From NCBI RefSeq assembly GCF_032884065.1, contig NC_088868.1, forward strand, positions 34,932,890 through 34,996,889: DNA of 64,000 nt, given 5' to 3'. Positions 36,301 through 45,704 of this stretch are shown here, piece by piece. The notes beneath the pieces are model-generated. The model searched no databases, was not told where the DNA came from, and worked only from the letters and a program-made list of their open reading frames with translations. Position numbers and translations under genes: made by a program. This DNA is from Artemia franciscana. Its lineage: Eukaryota > Arthropoda > Branchiopoda > Anostraca > Artemiidae. Position 1 is the stretch's first letter. Each line of letters begins with the position of its first letter.

Positions 36301-37924
36301 GTCAGAAAATTAAACAATTCCAACCTAGTTTTACCCTTCCAATATTTTGAGAATTGGTCCCATTGGTCCCTTGTGTTTGTATTTTCAAAATGAAAAATAG
36401 AATCAATTTTGTGCTTCAAAATAGACACCTAAACAACGTGTACATAAGCCTAAACAAAAGGTGTGTATGTGTTCCAAGAAATGCAGAAATGCTTTTAATT
36501 TTTTTTTCACCCCCCCCCCCCCACTTAGATTTTAAAAAGACCTTTGTTTTGACACACCCTTTTTCAGAATTTTCCATCAGAAAAATAAACAATTCCAACC
36601 TAGTTTTACCCTTCCAACATTTTGAGAATTGGTCCCATTGGTCCCTTGTATTTGCATTTTCGAAATTAAAAATAGAAGCAGGTTTATCTTCAAAATAGAC
36701 ACCTACGTGTACATAAACCTAAACAAAAGGTAATGTTCAAAAAACAACAAATGTTCCAAGAAATGCAGAAATATACATACAATTTTTTTTCTTCATGGAA
36801 ATAAAATCTCTTAATTGAATAAAGTCTCAGCTATTTCCACGTCAGCTCTTCTAATCATCTCCATAAATTCACTTGTACGAAATTCAACAAAAATTAGGCA
36901 ACTTTGAATTAAACTTTATTATCTGAAGTTTTAAACATAACCTAGAAAACACGATGAGTTGTGGCCAAAAAAAGGTTAAGCAACATTATTTGGTACTAAA
37001 ACACATTTATATGTCATATATTCATATGAACAAAATGATAAGGCATATTTAGATTGCTAATTACAGGCTCTTACGGTTAAACTTGCGTTTCTTACAACTC
37101 ATCCTTGCCCCCCCCCCTGATGGTTCCATATAGTCTTAGACTCTTAGGATATATAGACAATCAAACTAAAAAAATAAATTATTAAAATTCTTACTTTGTA
37201 ATATCCATTATATTTACATTAATCAGATCACCAAGTTTCCTTCTTATTTACATTTTAATTCAATTAAAACAGTTTTTTCGAATATTCAGTACAGTCAGTT
37301 AAATTAAACTGGAAATCTCAAGTCTAAAATAGATTTCCGTTTTTTTCAACGGACCTTTCAATGGAAAGGACAATAAATATATTATTATGGCTATATATGT
37401 GGCTATCAGGAAAGGGGGGGGGGTAAACTGTCAGTGTAGCGGCTGCTATGTTGAAAAGGGGAATAAAATCATGAGTTTAATGGCGCTTTTATTTTATTTT
37501 TGTTTTGTATACAGCCTAGATCAACATACCCAGGGGGGGAGGGTGCTGAGAAGAATTATGAAAAACGCGAATAAAGCCATAAAATTAAGCATAAAATTAG
37601 CAATATAAAAATATGTCATTTTGTTCTAGCATTATCTCCTTCTGAAAAGCCGCTGTTCCGAAAGTTTACCCAAAAAAAAATCCGGAAAGCTGATTAAAAA
37701 AAAGAAATAAAAAGAAATAAAAAGACGCAATACCTATTCCAGCACTTGTACTTTTAAAGGGATCAGGCACTCCACTCTCAGGTCCAGATCCTCTCCATTC
37801 ATAAAGGAGCTCACAGGGTTTATTTAGCTTACTTTCTAAGTACTCCACAATTGTTTGATATAGCTCCACTGGATGAGATGGGCACATGTAAGTCAAAATT
37901 CTCAGAGTTTCAGCCATATCGTAC
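17372..37924 (-). CDS. PhnD-like (phosphonate-binding protein family) host gene, whole span
   Basis: Five core exons on the minus strand (37734-37924, 28992-29139, 24323-24462, 19004-19189, 17372-17553) join through GT-AG introns with matching phases into one 279-residue frame starting at the ATG at 37917 and ending with TAG at 17372-17374. The protein follows the order of the phosphate/phosphonate periplasmic-binding family (PhnD, Pfam family PF12974 as I recall it): an N-terminal SHPVELYQTIVEYLE helix, LLPVGAVCQHP followed by YWSDLI, an LRGCRLARPEVSSLSGY segment like the family's LRG..A..d..S.SGy, then SGSHLASIEMV and AELAAVDS like its GSH.aSl..V..g.aD.AaiDs. In bacteria such proteins bind phosphonate or related oxyanions for an ABC importer. 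Here there is no visible signal peptide and no transporter gene, so the ligand and role are unknown. The C-terminal tail after about residue 220 is lysine-rich and looks eukaryote-specific. Family assignment is by recalled motifs. Confidence 0.83.
18231..18311. repeat. (AT)n microsatellite
   Basis: About 40 AT units in the last intron of the PhnD-like gene. Confidence 0.98.
19004..19189 (-). CDS. PhnD-like gene, fourth core exon
   Basis: Acceptor TTTTATTTTAG/AT completes a GAT codon. 186 nt, ending at donor G/GTGAGT in phase 1. It encodes DSGSHLASIEMVSLKQAELA and AVDSLALQNALDQHP, then LDTLGPLPPHPIVVR. The GSH..S...V and A.AAVDS motifs match the second lobe of the phosphonate-binding fold. 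Confidence 0.85.
19430..21577 (-). mobile_element. Family B element, second copy, reversed and missing its 3' end
   Basis: On the minus strand it starts at about 21577 with CAAGAGCTAAGAGCTCATAT and continues with about seven 280-300-bp units (the same GATCCGATCAC and AGAGCGGATCC markers), ending mid-unit near 19440. The first units carry a segment TTGTAGGCGTGTCAGGGACC (plus strand) that is also in the first unit of the other copies. The 3' hairpin end is absent. Confidence 0.7.
22492..22807 (+). mobile_element. tRNA-headed SINE, complete copy with target-site duplication
   Basis: The head (GGCTAAGTGGTTGGCACGC, then AGTTGGATCC about 50 bp later) resembles RNA polymerase III A and B boxes of a tRNA gene. 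The body contains AAGCTCAGCCAGAGTCGA and CACTGTACTTCCTGGCTGA and ends in a TTATACTTACTTTTTTAC tail. The flanks ACAGGTAAAGAA (22480-22491) and ACAGGTCAAGAA (22808-22819) match in 11 of 12 positions and look like a target-site duplication. It sits in an intron of the PhnD-like gene. The long open frame on its other strand is a shadow. Confidence 0.75.
22820..24322. other. Intron of the PhnD-like gene, no exon seen
   Basis: Contains AT-rich sequence and a short segment near 23160-23225 (ATTGACGCCACTGCC) of a type seen at repeat ends. A minus-strand frame at 23811-23993 (KKRGVIREVRYERLRMMGLT) looks less random than its surroundings but lacks splice sites in phase with the gene. Confidence 0.45.
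24323..24462 (-). CDS. PhnD-like gene, third core exon
   Basis: Acceptor TTTATTATAG/G supplies the last base of an AAG codon begun in the previous exon. 140 nt: one base, 46 codons, one base, donor G/GTAAGC. It encodes LRGCRLARPEVSSLSGY and ALLKAVRDHGESAAFFGNVL. The LRG...S.SGY signature is one of the most conserved parts of PhnD-type binding proteins. Confidence 0.84.
25049..25580 (+). pseudogene. pogo/Tigger-like DNA transposase, C-terminal remnant
   Basis: A frame from 25049 to 25327 contains ITPEMIRPFP, then KQTKRGYSIYYNRGENAWKR, resembling the (V)TPEKIRPxPKAxxRK...GKSxILTDTPEKNA segment that follows the DDE core in pogo/Tigger/Jerky-type transposases. Downstream, 25328-25580 encodes NYVLIKFQLEK, YLGLVQEI and KRFVFP, resembling the terminal small domain seen in invertebrate members (VKF...YxGxV...FxFP..ED). 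At least one stop and one frame change separate the pieces, and the DDE catalytic core is not seen. No terminal inverted repeats were found. Confidence 0.5.
26208..26432 (+). repeat. Dispersed repeat C, plus copy
   Basis: Starts CAGTGGCAGATCCAGGGGCA and includes TTGTCAATTTGGTCAAATAT and CATTGGCACCTTTGTCACAT, ending TATAGATCTGCTC. Its reverse complement is recognisable at 28495-28640. The CAGTGGCNGATCCAGGGG start recurs inside 11889-12095 and its inverted partner. Confidence 0.6.
27265..27335 (-). pseudogene. tRNA-Glu-like 5' half
   Basis: Ten bases after the tRNA-Cys-like sequence the minus strand reads TCCCATATTGTCTAGTGGTT then AGAATTTC, close to the 5' half of tRNA-Glu. A CTTTCA stretch stands where the UUC anticodon loop should be, but the T arm and 3' acceptor are not recognisable. 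Confidence 0.4.
27346..27420 (-). pseudogene. tRNA-Cys(GCA)-like pseudogene
   Basis: The minus strand reads ATAGCTCAGTGGTAGAGC (D arm, A box), TTCGACTGCAAATTGA (anticodon arm, loop CTGCAAA, anticodon GCA) and CCGGTTGAAACCCG (T arm, B-box-like), ending TGTCCCC. The 5' acceptor strand (TAACCCA) cannot pair with TGTCCCC, so it is not a working tRNA. The arthropod tRNA-Cys is otherwise matched closely from the D arm onward. Confidence 0.7.
28495..28640 (-). repeat. Dispersed repeat C, reversed copy
   Basis: GGATATAGAGCAAAATATTG, then a G-run, CCAATGTGACAAGGGCACCA and TTGACCAAATTGACAAATTA match the reverse complement of 26208-26432. It lies 350 bp downstream (minus sense) of the second core exon of the PhnD-like gene. 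Confidence 0.6.
28992..29139 (-). CDS. PhnD-like gene, second core exon
   Basis: Acceptor TATTCCAG/CG; the CG completes a GCG codon with the phase-1 G of the preceding exon. 148 nt: two bases, 48 codons, two bases, then the strong donor AA/GTAAGT. It encodes the segment with TDDPDWTLLPVGAVCQHP and GYWSDLIISSAD, which matches the family's strand-turn that leads into the ligand cleft. Confidence 0.83.
29409..29615. repeat. Tandem duplication, 107-bp period
   Basis: GGTTGTGTGCATATATTTTA begins at 29409 and 29516; both units continue to TTTATTCCTTG with a few differences. It lies just upstream (minus-strand sense) of the second core exon of the PhnD-like gene. Confidence 0.88.
30470..30650. repeat. 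Repeat family A terminal palindrome, partial
   Basis: One arm (AACTGCAAGTAAGGAGCGAC, ACTTAAAACGAACAGAAATT, CTCTTTACGCTGAAG) and the start of the opposite arm (TCAAACTTTAACGTAAAAAG), then it breaks off. A further diverged arm lies at 34255-34400 (AAAGAGCAATATTAAAACTT), and traces at 11205-11290 and 62570-62670. Confidence 0.6.
31180..31400. repeat. Irregular TATAGTCAAA repeat
   Basis: Around twenty copies of ATATAGTCAAATATA variants, some inverted (GACTATATCAAATA), are packed into about 220 bp. Confidence 0.9.
31925..31998. repeat. Degenerate (ACATCT)n tract
   Basis: TACATATACATCTACATCTC followed by further ATACATCTACATCTACATG repeats over about 70 bp. Confidence 0.85.
32880..33290 (+). mobile_element. 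3' end of a decayed CR1/L2-type LINE
   Basis: The plus strand encodes LRPSQSPRILFPSKFFF-LGVNSVKYKGI followed after stops by a FLTQNYD-like end, broken here to stay short. NSVKYKG followed by a ...LK.FL...YD tail is typical of the very C-terminus of CR1/Jockey/L2 reverse transcriptases, where the host sequence reads (G)xNSVKYKGxxLWNSLP. It lies antisense in an intron of the PhnD-like gene. It is short, broken and only recognisable by this tail. Confidence 0.45.
33798..33817. other. Perfect 20-bp palindrome
   Basis: GGAAGTCTTATAAGACTTCC is its own reverse complement. It follows CATGCATGG and lies about 150 bp from the donor of the candidate cassette exon, inside the same intron. Confidence 0.9.
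33965..34039 (-). CDS. Candidate 75-nt cassette exon of the PhnD-like gene
   Basis: A long pyrimidine tract followed by CATCAG precedes this 75-nt block, and it ends at a G/GTAACT donor. It is phase 1 at both ends, so it can be included or skipped without changing frame. It is open only in the reading frame that the flanking exons require and would add 25 residues, containing AGGFKAVKSAEAAPGGYPDM. The bacterial-type fold does not need it: joining exon 37734-37924 directly to 29139 gives the expected motif (SAGI-AFISSFSF). It may be an alternative exon, a recently exonised sequence or a chance match. The plus strand is also open here, which weakens the case. Confidence 0.4.
34915..35822. repeat. 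Uniform 115-bp satellite, about 8 units
   Basis: The marker TGTGTTCCCGCTATTC recurs at 34926, 35041, 35156, 35271, 35386, 35501, 35616 and 35731, exactly 115 bp apart. Units after the first are almost identical; the main variable site is AACTAATAAAG versus AACTAGTAAAG, which alternates irregularly. It lies in an intron of the PhnD-like gene, about 0.9 kb from the candidate cassette exon. Its near-identity means recent amplification or gene conversion. Confidence 0.95.
36240..36780. repeat. Tandem duplication of about 275-282 bp
   Basis: AGATTTTAAAAAGACCTTTG at 36252 recurs at 36527, and ATGCAGAAAT at 36481 recurs at 36763. Both copies begin after a poly-C tract and are about 90 percent similar by eye. 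Open frames here on both strands are side effects. Confidence 0.88.
37734..37924 (-). CDS. PhnD-like gene, first coding exon
   Basis: The acceptor TTACAG lies just upstream of GTACGAT-ATG-GCT, so a 5' untranslated exon further upstream is implied. The ATG at 37915-37917 has a favourable G at +4 and is the first Met of the conserved frame. The exon encodes 61 full codons plus one base (phase 1) and ends at the donor G/GTATTG. It carries MAETLRILTYMCPSHPVELY, the start of the first lobe of the binding fold, and ends in DPFKSTSAGI. Confidence 0.82.
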
Positions 37925-37929
37925 CTGTA

Positions 37930-39390
37930 AGGCAAACTTAGTTTTAAAAGATGCTAGTTGTCTAGAATTACACACAAAATGTCAAGCTAGTGAATCTTTT
38001 GAGATAGATAGCCACTAGTTCCAAGGGCACCGACTCACGAAAATGTAAGGACTAGCATGATTTTTTTCAGCTTTTTTTTGCAAAAACTAAAAAAATCAAA
38101 CTCGAAGGGAAGAGATTTTATTCATTTTAAAACGAACATAGTAATAAGCCATTTTTTTAATCTAGAGAATAGAGTCTGACACCTGAGACTAGGCCCACCT
38201 AAGTTCAAATTGCTAGAAAAGAAGCTCCAATATTCGTGCTAATCAGCTGCAGAAAACACAAGACTCCCATCTCCTTCTAGCAAAATTCATTTTTTGGCTT
38301 TTGCCCATGGGTAGTCACCCCTTTGTATATTCCTAGACTTTAGTACGCTACAATCCAGAATTTAGCTGTTTGTCTACCCTTTTTATTGTGTCTCCAGTCG
38401 CTTTAGTATAACAACCCCTACTACTACCTAAGCCAAACGACGGACGTACTAACTGATAGAATCACAGTTTTATAGGTTTATTATTGCAAAAGTAACTATT
38501 TCTGTGATTGATGACAATGCAAATCAGAAACGATCACCTTTTCATTCTTTTCAGAAAACAAAAGTAAAATTTACTGCTAATACCATTTATGAAATCTTTT
38601 ATAAAACTGTAAAAAATATTTGTTCACGAAAATATCACTTTATTATTCTTTTATGAAGAGACAAATGAAGATGCACAAGGAAACAGAAATGAGGAAGATA
38701 CAGATGACATTTTCCAAGATTCAGGGGGGAGGCTTTTTTTACTTTAAACGAAAATTGCAGGGCAATGTTTATATTAACAGACTATTCAGGTAGCTAAGAA
38801 ATAAACTTACCTTTAGCAGAATTGCACCCTGAGCCCAAGTTTAACATTCATTTGCGTCGGAAATGAACTTTACCCCAACCCCTATAATTTTTATTTTTAA
38901 ACCAAGGTAGTGAAAGCGATCAAGTTTTGCTCTGATACATGGACACTTAGAAAGGCTGAAGATTTGTTAATTGTTTCCTAGAGCAATTGTCAATTTCATT
39001 TTCCTAAGCTAAACCCTTTCCGAGATAGCAAGAAGTCAATTAACTAGAATTTTACCCAATTAAACTATGCAGTATTAAAAAAAACCACTTATCAAAAAAC
39101 AAGGAAACTTACAAGATTCTAATATCTTTTTCTATCCAAAATATAACACTATACCAAATTCTAATTCATGAATGCCAGAAAAGGCAAGTCATTGTCATAG
39201 GTCAACGCACACGTGTTGCTAACCCGGACTCGAAATCCAGACATACGTTGATCTTATGACTGCAAAACTTTAAAAACCAAGTTGGCTCTAAATTTAGCCG
39301 ACTTAGCTAGATTGCAGATAATGCTTAAACCATGATAGAATTGATTGCAAATTCTCCCCAGAAACTATTTAACATTGAAATCTGTAAAAT
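37930..39390. other. Upstream region of the PhnD-like gene
   Basis: The 5' untranslated exon and promoter should lie here or further right, given the acceptor at 37925-37930. No clear TATA box, initiator or exon boundary could be identified. Confidence 0.4.
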
Positions 39391-40080
39391 CTAATTGATG
39401 GTAGAATTTGTAAAAACCTAGTAAATATAAACAATAGCTTTTAATTGATCTATTAAATATCTATCTACGATAGTGTGGTAGGCTGCTAATATTTCAGTAG
39501 CTTACTGAAGAGCAGATGATTTATGAAACTTACTAAGGTGCCCGGGAGGGGGGTGTACGGTAGGGGTTTTCGTAAAACTCGATTTAAGGGTTCTGGAACT
39601 CAACTATTACAATAGTACCTGCTTTGTACTTCAGAGCTTTTCCACTTCAGAAGTGGCACCAAAAGTTTGGTTTTCAGTACTATATCACACTTACGAATGA
39701 TAGAATTAAAAAAAAACACGTAGATATGAGCAATAGCTTTCAAATGAGCCATTAAACATAACTCTTTTAAGTTCTGCTTGCCCAATAGTCCCAGCTTTTC
39801 CACTTGAGACATGGCAACAAAAGTGCCGTTTTTAGTGTCATTTGGAATTTGCAGATGGTGGAATTAATGGGAAGAACATAGATATGAGCAATAAAAATCT
39901 GTTTATAAGGTTCTGGTAGCCTGTTGTTGCCACCCCTTGAGAGATGCCGCTCTAGTGCCATACGGCACTTTTAGATGGTGGAATTTATAATAAAAAAAGC
40001 ACGTAGATATGAGAAATACCTTTTGAGTGAGACATTAAGCATCTCTCTATGATGGTATGGTAACCCATTAGGCTTGGAAA
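39390..40080. repeat. Decayed tandem array, roughly 120-300-bp units
   Basis: GATGGTAGAATT or GATGGTGGAATT followed by CACGTAGATATGAGCAATA recurs near 39397, 39696, 39855 and 39975, along with CAGCTTTTCCACTTGAGA blocks. Spacing is irregular, so units have lost or gained segments. It ends where family B begins at 40090. Confidence 0.65.
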
Positions 40081-40089
40081 AAAAAGAAT

Positions 40090-41575
40090 AAAAAACAAGA
40101 GCTAAGAGCTCATATGACATTTGTAACGAGGTCGGAAGAGCCAAGATCTCATATGGCATGAGCTCTAGTAAAATACTAAGAATCAATGGATTGATTTAAA
40201 AGGAAAATCAGAGACTTAATGCCGGTCGGGATTTAAAATAAGAGCTCTAAGACACGAGGTCCTTCTAAATATCAAAATTCATTAAGATCCGATCACCCAA
40301 TCGAAGGTTAAAAATACTTCGTTTTTCTGATTTTTACTCTCCCTTCAGGTCCCCAGATGACCGAATTGGGGGAAACAACTGTTATGAATTCAATTTATCA
40401 GGTCCCTGCCACACCTGCCAATTTTCATCGTCCTAGCACGTCCAGAAGCACCGAACTTGCCAAAGGACTGGACCTCCCCCTAATTCCCCTAAAGAGAGCG
40501 GATCCAGTCCGGTTACGTCAATCACATATCAACGATATCTGCTTATTCTACCCACTAAATTTCATCCCGATCTCTCCACTCTAAGCGTTTTCCAAGATTT
40601 CCAGTTTCCCCCTCCAACTCCATCCAATGTCATCATATCTGGTTGGGATTTAAAATAAGAGCTCTGAGACATGAGTTCCTTCTAAATATGAAATTTCCTT
40701 AAGATCCGGTCACCCGTTCGTAGACTAAGTTAAAAACACCTCAATTATTTTAATTTTTCCAAATTACCCCCCCTACCCCCTAAAACGAGCGGATTCAGTC
40801 CAGTTATGTCAATCACGAATCTAGGACTTGTGCTTATTCTTCCAACCAAGTTTCATCCCCATTTATCCACTCTAAGTGTTTTCCATGATTTTCGGTTTCA
40901 AAGATTTCTGTTTCCCCCCTCCAGCCCCCTATGTCCCTGGACCCGATTCTAATTGATAATGGAGCATCTGGGACATAAGATGCTATATAGCAAGTTTCAT
41001 TGCGATCCGATCACCCATACGTAAAATAAATATACCTCAATTTTCATGTTTTCCAAGATTTAAAGTTTCCCCTTCAACTCCCCCCAATGTCACCGAATCT
41101 GCTCGGGATTTAAAACAAGAGCTCTGAAGCCAACGTCTTTCTAAATATCAAATTTCACTAACATGTGATTAACCGTTCGGAAGTTACAAACACCTCATAT
41201 TTTCTATTTTTTTCGAATTATCCCCCCCTCAACTCCCCCAAAGAGAGCGTCCGCTCTGGTTATGTAAGACACGTATCTTGGGCTTGTGCCTATTCTTCCC
41301 AACAAGTTTCATCCTGATCTCTCCACTCTAAGCGTTTTCTAAGTTTTCCGCCCCCCCCCCCCCTCCCAACTACCTCCAATGACACTGGATTTGGTCGAGA
41401 TGTAAAATAAGAGATCTGAGTTACGAGGTCCTTCTAAACATGAAATTTCATTAAGATCTGATCACTCCTCCGTAAGTTAAAAATACTTCATTTTTTCTAA
41501 TTTTTCAGAATTAACCCTCCCCCAACTCCCCCAAAGAGAGCAGATCCGTCCGTTCTGGCTATGTCAATTACGTAT
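40090..41575 (+). mobile_element. Family B element, third copy, missing its 3' end
   Basis: It starts with AACAAGAGCTAAGAGCTCAT and carries about five units with the AGAGCGGATCCAGTCCGG and TTTCATCCCGATCTCTCCAC markers, stopping abruptly near 41575 after GTCAATTACGTATC. The hairpin 3' end is absent, as in the copy at 19430-21577. Confidence 0.7.
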
Positions 41576-42069
41576 CAAAACCGAAGGTTTTTGACTATGC
41601 TGACTCCAATGGGACACTTTTCATTTTGATCTGACGCCACTCTCGAGGGGTTTCAGGCTTTTTTCAAAATCATAGTAAATTTATTTTCGCAATAAATTTA
41701 TACTTTTAAGACGAACCGAAATAATAGTTACCATTCTTGAATCAGTGTCAGATGGCAATTTTTTTCAAAGCGCGTTTTTTAATGTTTGGTTACTATGGGT
41801 TGTTGTTCGCTCTTTACTAGGTTGCAGCTTCCGCTGCAACCAATATTTGGCACTCCCGTACAATCAAGAAGACACTCGAAAAGTTTGTTCAGTTGAATCA
41901 GCGAAAAATTGGTTTATTATATGGAGACAATTAGCTTTGGTTCACAGAAAAAAAAAATACATTGTAGTGATTTTTAAATTAAGTATTTAATATATAGAGT
42001 TGGTACTTTGGTTAGGTTATCCCCTCCCCCCTAATGTGCAAATATATAGCCTAAATTGTATTATTCCAT

Positions 42070-43705
42070 AAATCAAATAAAAAAACTAGTTTTTAACTGC
42101 AAGTAAGGAGCGACATTAAAACTTAAAACGAGCAGTATATGAGAAGGGTTCTCCCCTCCGCAACGCCTCGCTCTTTACGGTAAAGTTTGGCTCTTCGTTA
42201 CAACTCCACTTTTTCAAACAATAAATATGGAATAATTTCTGTTCGTTTTCAGTTTTAATGTCGTTGCTTACTTGCAGTTAAAAAAACTTGTTTTTTTTTA
42301 TCTAATTTCTGAACGTTTTTGAATTAACGCAGGTTTTTATTTTGGCTCACTGCACATGAATAATTAAAACGAAATTAGCATTTTTTTTTCTTTTTGCAAA
42401 ATGGCTTTCTCATAGTTTTGATCGGACGATTTTGATTAAAAAAGGGGTGGGGGAGGAGGCCTTGTTGTCCCCCAATTTTCGATTACTTAAAAATGCGACT
42501 AGATTTTTTATTTTTTGTACGAACGTTTTTGTTAGTAATAAGCATACGTATCTAACGAATTAACTTACGTAACGAACACTTCTATATTTGTTTATTTTCA
42601 TTACGTATATGAGGGAGTTTTCCCCTGGTCAATACCTCACTCTTTACACTAAAGCTTGAATTTTATCCCAAATCTTTAAGAATGACCCCTGAATCACAAA
42701 GGCCGTAGAATAAATAGTTGAAATTACTAAAAATACTTTGGCGTAAAGAGCTAGTTATTGTGGAGGAGACGAACTCCCTTATATACGTAATATTTTATAT
42801 TCGTTTTAAATTTTGATGCTACTCATTACTTCCAGGTGATTTTTTTTATTTTCTTAATGTTTTTTTTAATAATGCTAGAAAATCCTGCGCCCCCTTCATG
42901 AAAATTATCTTCCCTCTTGATAAATTCCTCCATGTAAATATACTCCCACGTAACCCCTTCCACCCGACCCACCCCAAATCCAATGCGAAAAAGTCCCCCT
43001 GAATACGTCTGTATACTTCATAATAACCATTACTATATGTAAACAGTGGTCAAAGTTTGTAACTTGCGACCCCTCTACCGGGGACTGTGGAGGATTAAGT
43101 CGTCCCCAAAGACATAGATATCATGTTTTCGGCGAAGTTGAACAGAATGGCCATCTCAAAATTTGATCCCGTGACTTTGGGGGGGGGGGGTGCGTGGGAG
43201 GGGGCCTAGGTGCCCTCCAATTTTTTTGGTCACTCAAAAAGGGCACTAGAACTTTTAATTTCAGTTAGAATGAGCCCTTTTGCGACAATATAGGACTACT
43301 GGGTCGATACGATCACCCCTGGGAAAAAACAAAACAAGAAAACGAATAAACACGCATCCGTGATCTGTCTTCTGGCAACAAATACAAAATTCCACATTTT
43401 TGTAGACAGGAGCTTGAAACTTCTACAGTAGGGTTCTTTCATACGCTGAATCTGATTGTGTGATTTTCGTTAAGATTCTATGACTGTTAGGGGGTGTTTT
43501 TCCCTATTTTCTAAATTAAGGCAAATTTTCTCAGGCTTGTAACTTTTGATAGGTAAGACTAAACTAGATGAATCTTATATGTTTAAAATCAGCATTAAAA
43601 TGCAATTCTTTTAATGTAACTATTCGTATCAAAATTCTGTTTTTTAGAGTTTCGGTTACTATTGAGCCGGGTCGTTCAATAGTAACCGAAACTTACCCAT
43701 TACCA
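42070..43705 (-). repeat. Repeat family A, second nearly full-length copy
   Basis: It matches the copy at 4495-6225 end to end in reverse orientation: the terminal palindrome (42075-42300), the inner palindromic module (about 42600-42830), the GTCCCCAAAGACATAGAT segment near 43105, and the GTTTCGGTTACTATTGAGCC and ACGAACTGTTTG end near 43650-43710. Near the end a short inverted piece of GTTTCGGTTACTATTGA is repeated. Divergence between the two copies looks moderate. Confidence 0.8.
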
Positions 43706-43709
43706 CGAA

Positions 43710-45700
43710 CTGTTTGACTAAAGTGTTCAATTTTCATCCTGTTTTGGTATATTTCATTTTGACTAACCTAACTTCACTTCTCTATTGTGTTCCGGATTGT
43801 ACAAAGCACCAAGAATTTTACTCCTGGATACATGCGTGGTTTTTCCACCCTCAAATACCCATAGTATCACATGCAAGTATTCACGTGACGGAAAAGTACA
43901 AAGAGAAGAAGAATTTAAAAACCTTAATCAAATGTGTCTTAATCCTTCAGTAACTCTATTGAATACTAACATTGACTAATTCTCTAGGTTACAAAACCTG
44001 AATGTAACCGCAAAATATATTAATGAGTTACTTCCTTTTTTTAATTTTGAATTGTTGAGGGTACAGATTATGTCAAGATTACAGAGAATTTTGACCTGCT
44101 TTTACTGCGAACTTTTCATGAAAACCCTTGGGAGAATAGAATTAAAAATTCAAGGTTACTACTCCATTCAAAGTCATTTCATTATGTAATTACCATGGGG
44201 GTTAGACGGAATGATAAAAAAGTTAGTTACTTTCGATAACTGTCAACTCGAACGTAAATTAATATCTTGTTGTAAACCTTTGAGGAAGAAGCATATATTC
44301 CCAAAACTTATGAAGAGCGGTTAAGATTGATGTGAGGGGACAAGGGCGTACCTAGGGGGGTTAGGGGTTTAACCCCCCCCCCCCCCGAAACATTTTCTGA
44401 CTCGTAAAAATGTAAAAAAAATGGATACAAGCAAATTTTTTATGCGTTTTTTGAGGTTTTGTGTGTGTAACCCCCCTCCCCCGAAAAAAGGTCTCGTGTG
44501 AAACACCCCCAAAAAAAAAATCTGGATACAGCCCTGTGAGGGGTATAGCAGGGGCAGCTACATTTTACTCAAAAAGGAAATCAAAATTATCCTAGAAAAC
44601 CAAAAAACACCCTTCAAAATTGGAATTCTTGGTCTGAATCAAACACCTCTTGAGAGGGTCTTTGTTGCAAAATATAGGGGCATTTTTTGTCAAAAAAACA
44701 GGAAGCTTTAATTTACTTTTATCGTTATTAGCCGAGCAACTTTTCCCAGCTAGGTACGTATTTATTTCTCGTCCATAGCACAAAACTCACGGGTCCCAAC
44801 GGGGATCCTATTCAATACCCTTAAAAACGAGACTAAACAAAAACGCCAAGGGAAAAGGGCGTGGGGTTAATGACTCTGTTAGGACATAAGAGGTTATTAA
44901 AGATGTATAAAACAGGAAAATAAACAAAAATTCTTGGTAACGGCAAAGTTCCTAACAGTACTTCCCCACAGTAGCGTCAGTCAATGGTGGCTGTCAGTCA
45001 GTGACCTTTCTTGTGCCGGAACCAAATTCTTGAAAGTACCCCCCCCCCCCTTCTTCCAAAATTTGCAGGCCAAGTTTTAACAAAACTTTATTTATTAATA
45101 AAATTTGCCAAGGTCACCCTCTGCTTTATTAAAAAAATAAATTACAAAATAACTTTAGCCCCCCACCTTGTCCCTCTCTACAGCTGCCTCTGTCGTCAGT
45201 TCACTAAAGTTTAGGGTGCATTTGTGTTTTTCTATGATTATGGAGTAAAATTGTAATTTTCACAGAGAATTCTCCACAAAAAAGTTTTTTTTGTCCAAAA
45301 GCTGTGAGGGGGGCCTAGGTCCTCTGATCCCGCATCCCCAATAGACGTATCTTCTTGCTCATCCTACAAACTTCTAATTGATGCCTATGTTGCTAGAGCT
45401 TTGAATTTTGAACTATTAAGCCACTAACAGGCTCCTGCGAGAGCCTCTTCCACCCCAAGTCGCGAGGGAAAGGGAATAAATAATACATGGGAGGTTTTTT
45501 TTAATGAAGGTCTTTTCAAACTCACGCTAGTTCTTTTTTTTCGTTATCCGTTTGATCTAATAACTAATGTTTTGATATCATCTAACATATTGTAATTCAT
45601 AGCAAAAATTATTTCAGAACAATCCACATTTTTCAAACAGGTCAAAAATTAATGGATGAAGTTGAACTTTTATTTAGGTTGTGTGTTTCAGCACCGTGTG
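43710..45700. other. Intergenic, no gene seen
   Basis: Poly-C and poly-G flanked pieces (44340-44540, for example GGGCGTACCTAGGGGGG) look like ends of short repeats. Several short frames exist, none with recognisable content. Confidence 0.45.
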
Positions 45701-45704
45701 ACAC

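Noticed and set aside
39190-39260. Possible tRNA or SINE head with a TTTCGAGTCC box
   Set aside because: A B-box-like match only; no A box, no cloverleaf and no matching body.
41815-41842. Hairpin GGTTGCAG/CTTCCG/CTGCAACC considered as a transposon end
   Set aside because: No second end, no repeat boundary and no other copy in the window; may be chance.
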